The notes under the pieces were generated by a model. It worked only from the letters and a program-made list of their open reading frames with translations, did not search any database and was not told the origin of the DNA. Shown one piece after another: positions 41,490-43,307 of a stretch of DNA of 43,307 nucleotides (position 1 is the first letter of the stretch; each line of letters starts with the position of its first letter). Made by a program: the position numbers and the translations under genes. The DNA is from an uncultured Eubacteriales bacterium (GTDB lineage Bacteria > Bacillota > Clostridia > Oscillospirales > Acutalibacteraceae), in NCBI GenBank assembly GCA_900316025.1, contig ONBJ01000008.1, positions 1 through 43,307 of the forward strand, read 5' to 3'.

Positions 41490-42040
41490 GGAAAAAGAGT
41501 ATCACAGCTTTTGTAAGCGTATATATTGCATTGTGTGTGGCTTACGGTGTTGCAGGAAGAATGATGTCCGCTCCGAATTTGGAGACTGCCGAAACTGTAC
41601 AGACTGAAACATATCAGTACGCAACAGAAATCGCCACACAGAACAACAGTTCGGAAAGTGTTCAGCCTGATGAACCCACCGAAACAACAAAGACAGCGGC
41701 AAGTGAGCAGGAGGAGCAAAGCAGTACGGAGAGTATTTTTTCTCCTACAGAAATTTACGAAGAAGCCGCCGCTTCAATAACCGAAGCTGAAACGGAAGCA
41801 ATAACAGAAGCTCCTACAGAAATCCGTGAGCAGACAGAAAGCGATGAAACTTATCAGGAAGTTCAGATAGAGCCTGAAACAGAGCCTGCACAGAATGTAC
41901 CCAGTCTTGAGGAATTTCTCAGAAATCTGCGTTGCAGCGGTTGTCGTCATAACTGTTCGCTGTTGTCGCCAAGGTGTATGAACGGAGCGAGAAAAGCAAG
42001 TCAGGCAGAAAGCGAATATCACGAAATGTACAATATATAA
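41486..42040 (+). CDS. Membrane-anchored exported stalk protein with C-terminal four-cysteine module
   Basis: A 184-residue protein not recognised as a known family. ATG 41486 is set by the ATGA overlap with the previous gene. A short basic start and a hydrophobic segment (about residues 6-25) form a signal anchor. Residues 28-140 are a Glu/Thr/Ala-rich low-complexity stalk without Cys. The end has C150, C153, C157 and C164 in the pattern C-x2-C-x3-C-x6-C with His155. This could bind a metal or Fe-S cluster or form disulfides that the CcdA-like protein reduces; the sequence does not say which. It is the last gene of the operon, with no obvious terminator. Stalk plus cysteine head fits an exported electron or metal acceptor. 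Confidence 0.8.
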   Translation: MRKKSITAFVSVYIALCVAYGVAGRMMSAPNLETAETVQTETYQYATEIATQNNSSESVQPDEPTETTKTAASEQEEQSSTESIFSPTEIYEEAAASITEAETEAITEAPTEIREQTESDETYQEVQIEPETEPAQNVPSLEEFLRNLRCSGCRHNCSLLSPRCMNGARKASQAESEYHEMYNI

Positions 42041-42076
42041 TGTAGGGAATTGCAAATTAATAAATTTCAGTGCAGA

Positions 42077-42143
42077 AACTTGTCATTCCGAATACAGTGA
42101 GGAAATTTTTTAAGAACCTTCACTTTGTTCAGAGTGACAAGTT
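42077..42143. repeat. Family C inverted repeat
   Basis: AACTTGTCATTC (42077-42088) and GAGTGACAAGTT (42132-42143) are inverted with one G-U type mismatch. Each side carries a TGTCAxxCxGAA...AGTGAxG unit, in opposite orientations. Confidence 0.65.
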
Positions 42144-42198
42144 ATTTTTTTATTAAAGTTACATATTTGCTTATACGCAGTGTTGAAAATATTTACAT

Positions 42199-42316
42199 CT
42201 ATAAATGAGTAAATTTATTGTTTTTCGTGATTATGCACAATAAATATACGCTGTTTGTCACCCTGAACGCAGTGAAGGGTCTTAAAAAAGATTCCTTCAG
42301 ATTTGCTCATTTATAG
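42199..42316. repeat. 118-base element bounded by 16-base inverted repeats
   Basis: CTATAAATGAGTAAAT (42199-42214) and ATTTGCTCATTTATAG (42301-42316) are complementary at 15 of 16 positions. Between them lies a further family C unit at 42256-42281 (TGTCACCCTGAACGCAGTGA). It is MITE-like in layout; no target-site duplication was identified. Confidence 0.5.
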
Positions 42317-42378
42317 TTTACATATGAACCAAAAAGATAAAACGGCTAAAATTTCTTTATAAAAATTCAAAAATACTC

Positions 42379-42407
42379 TTGAAAATTTGCAAATCAAAAT
42401 ATATAAT
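42379..42407 (+). promoter_or_regulatory. Promoter of the last surface-protein gene
   Basis: TTGAAA (42379-42384) and TATAAT (42402-42407) have an exact 17-base spacer. The start codon is 288 bases downstream. Confidence 0.7.
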
Positions 42408-42413
42408 TAAAAC

Positions 42414-42694
42414 TGATAAATAGTTTAAACTTTATGATTTTGCCGACCTCACATATTATCCGCAACGCAGAGCGGTTGGTGAAACAAAAACAATGCTGAA
42501 AAAATATAACAAACTTAATACAGTACGTTAAAACAGCCGTTTTGTTCCGTATATAAAGAAAGGGATAAAATCGGTGTTTTGGCATACGTATTAATCTTAT
42601 GGCAGGTCAGCAAGAAAGGTTGTGTTGCCGACAAAAATCTATTTTAAGGTCAAGAGTAAGACAAAAATTCAGACATTCAAGGAGGTAAGAAAAT
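42414..42694 (+). ncRNA. Long, possibly structured mRNA leader
   Basis: About 280 bases from the predicted transcription start to the ATG. Local pairings include CCGC/GCGG (near 42460-42476), AAAAC/GTTTT (near 42530) and GTCAGCA/TGCCGAC (near 42606-42631). The word TGCCGAC occurs twice. No known riboswitch was recognised. AAGGAGGT (42679-42686) at the end is the ribosome site. It could be a regulatory leader or plain spacer. Confidence 0.3.
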
Positions 42695-43307
42695 ATGAAT
42701 GTGAGAAAAGTCAAGCGTATGTCAAAACGCACAGTTTCCACGTTACTGTCATTTTTAATGGTTCTGTCGCTGTTTACTGTTGTTTTTACTGTTCCTGCTT
42801 CTGCTGATTTCTATGTAGATGCTAATGCAATAATGTTTTTTGATAACAGTAAAACGCAGTATGATACAGTTTACTATTTTTATGGTGGTAATAGTACTCA
42901 CCAGATACAGATGAAAAAAGTAGCAGATACTGATATTTGGGCAGTACGTCCTGAGTGGGGTTACGGTAGTATTAGTAATTGGAGTAGTTACGGTATCTTT
43001 TTTGCGGACGGCACTTATCCAGCAGGTTATACAAACGATTATAATACTAACAGTAATGGTATTACAGTTATAAGTAAGCCAATAAACAGTGGTACAGATT
43101 CCAATGGTCAAGAGCTATATAGTGTAAAATTGGCTGTAGCAAGTGCGATCCACGGTAATCATAACGAAACGTATCTTGTCAACTTTGACAATAATACGAC
43201 AAACATAACAGGAAATCAAATTGCAACACCACAGAACGGATATAGAAAGTGGGCAAAACTTCAAAAGCAAGATATCACCAAAGTAGATTATCATGCTTTA
43301 TCAGGTG
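42695..43307 (+). CDS. Exported surface protein, 5' part (cut by window end)
   Basis: A reading frame open to the window end, 204 residues visible. ATG 42695 is 8 bases from AAGGAGGT. The signal peptide (MNVRKVKRMSKRTVS start, ends TVPASA) is long and basic. The following domain begins AIMFFDN and shows TVYYFYGG, IQMKKV, and IFFADGTYPAGYTNDYNT, a pattern near CBM26-like domains of the surface proteins at 8-12 kb. Then a segment of TYLVNFDNNTTNITG and KWAKLQKQDITKVDY begins. The sequence is more AT-rich and Asn/Tyr-rich than the other surface genes. Full size and anchoring cannot be seen. Confidence 0.8.
   Translation, partial: MNVRKVKRMSKRTVSTLLSFLMVLSLFTVVFTVPASADFYVDANAIMFFDNSKTQYDTVYYFYGGNSTHQIQMKKVADTDIWAVRPEWGYGSISNWSSYGIFFADGTYPAGYTNDYNTNSNGITVISKPINSGTDSNGQELYSVKLAVASAIHGNHNETYLVNFDNNTTNITGNQIATPQNGYRKWAKLQKQDITKVDYHALSG

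Noticed and set aside
42602-42632. GGCAGG...TTGCC segment as a cobalamin or c-di-GMP riboswitch
   Set aside because: The conserved cores of those riboswitches are missing; only short complementary words are present.

Overview
The window looks like a chromosomal segment of a low-GC, Gram-positive gut anaerobe of the Ruminococcus / Ruminococcoides type (Oscillospiraceae). The evidence is strong AGGAGG ribosome binding sites, TTGACA/TATAAT-type promoters, many ATGA and TAATG gene overlaps, a MurE with the DNPR motif of meso-diaminopimelate enzymes, Thr/Pro-rich PTEAPT linkers on surface proteins, and a starch-oriented gene set. The genus is an inference; no rRNA gene is present. I saw no tRNA, CRISPR array or transposase.

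Layout. 1-5.3 kb: the end of a type-2 isoleucyl-tRNA synthetase, then ychF and asnB. 5.5-12.4 kb: five consecutive exported, C-terminally membrane-anchored surface proteins, most with starch-binding-like (X25- or CBM26-like) domains. Three of them share a previously unnamed-looking domain, and three have a small hairpin at the predicted 5' end of the mRNA. 12.5-15.5 kb: an M14 carboxypeptidase, a NUDIX hydrolase, a small membrane protein and ribF. 15.7-20.9 kb: a tightly overlapping Gld-like ABC system (ATPase, permease, GldG-like protein, DUF4340 protein). 21.3-22.8 kb: murE on the minus strand. 23.1-29.2 kb: a maltodextrin ABC importer (malEFG, no ATPase gene) followed by a lipoprotein GH13 alpha-amylase. 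With the surface proteins this suggests starch capture, hydrolysis at the membrane and uptake of oligosaccharides. 29.3-32.7 kb: a large polytopic membrane protein and an APH-like kinase. 32.9-36.1 kb: a PepSY-repeat exported protein divergent from an OmpR-type two-component system.

36.2-42.0 kb is the most unusual part. It is a six-gene, near-overlapping operon with two HgdB/double-cubane-cluster-protein-like subunits, a NapH-like membrane ferredoxin between them, a COG1924-type ATP-dependent activator, a CcdA/DsbD-like membrane thiol protein, and a membrane-anchored exported protein ending in a four-cysteine module. One HgdB-like subunit keeps all the expected cluster cysteines and the other has lost every one. 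I read this as a candidate ATP-driven, low-potential redox system coupled to the membrane and possibly to the outside of the cell. Its substrate is unknown. 42.4-43.3 kb: a long structured-looking leader and the start of another exported surface protein, cut by the window end.

Intergenic spaces carry several families of hairpin-rich repeats. Family A (four copies) has a conserved GATTGCAGCC/GGCTGCAATC outer stem enclosing three exchangeable hairpins. Family B (five copies) is a modular string of hairpins with module deletions and at least one compensated base pair. Family C lies near 42 kb. Coordinates and motifs were read by eye; family assignments rest on motif recognition, not on database searches.
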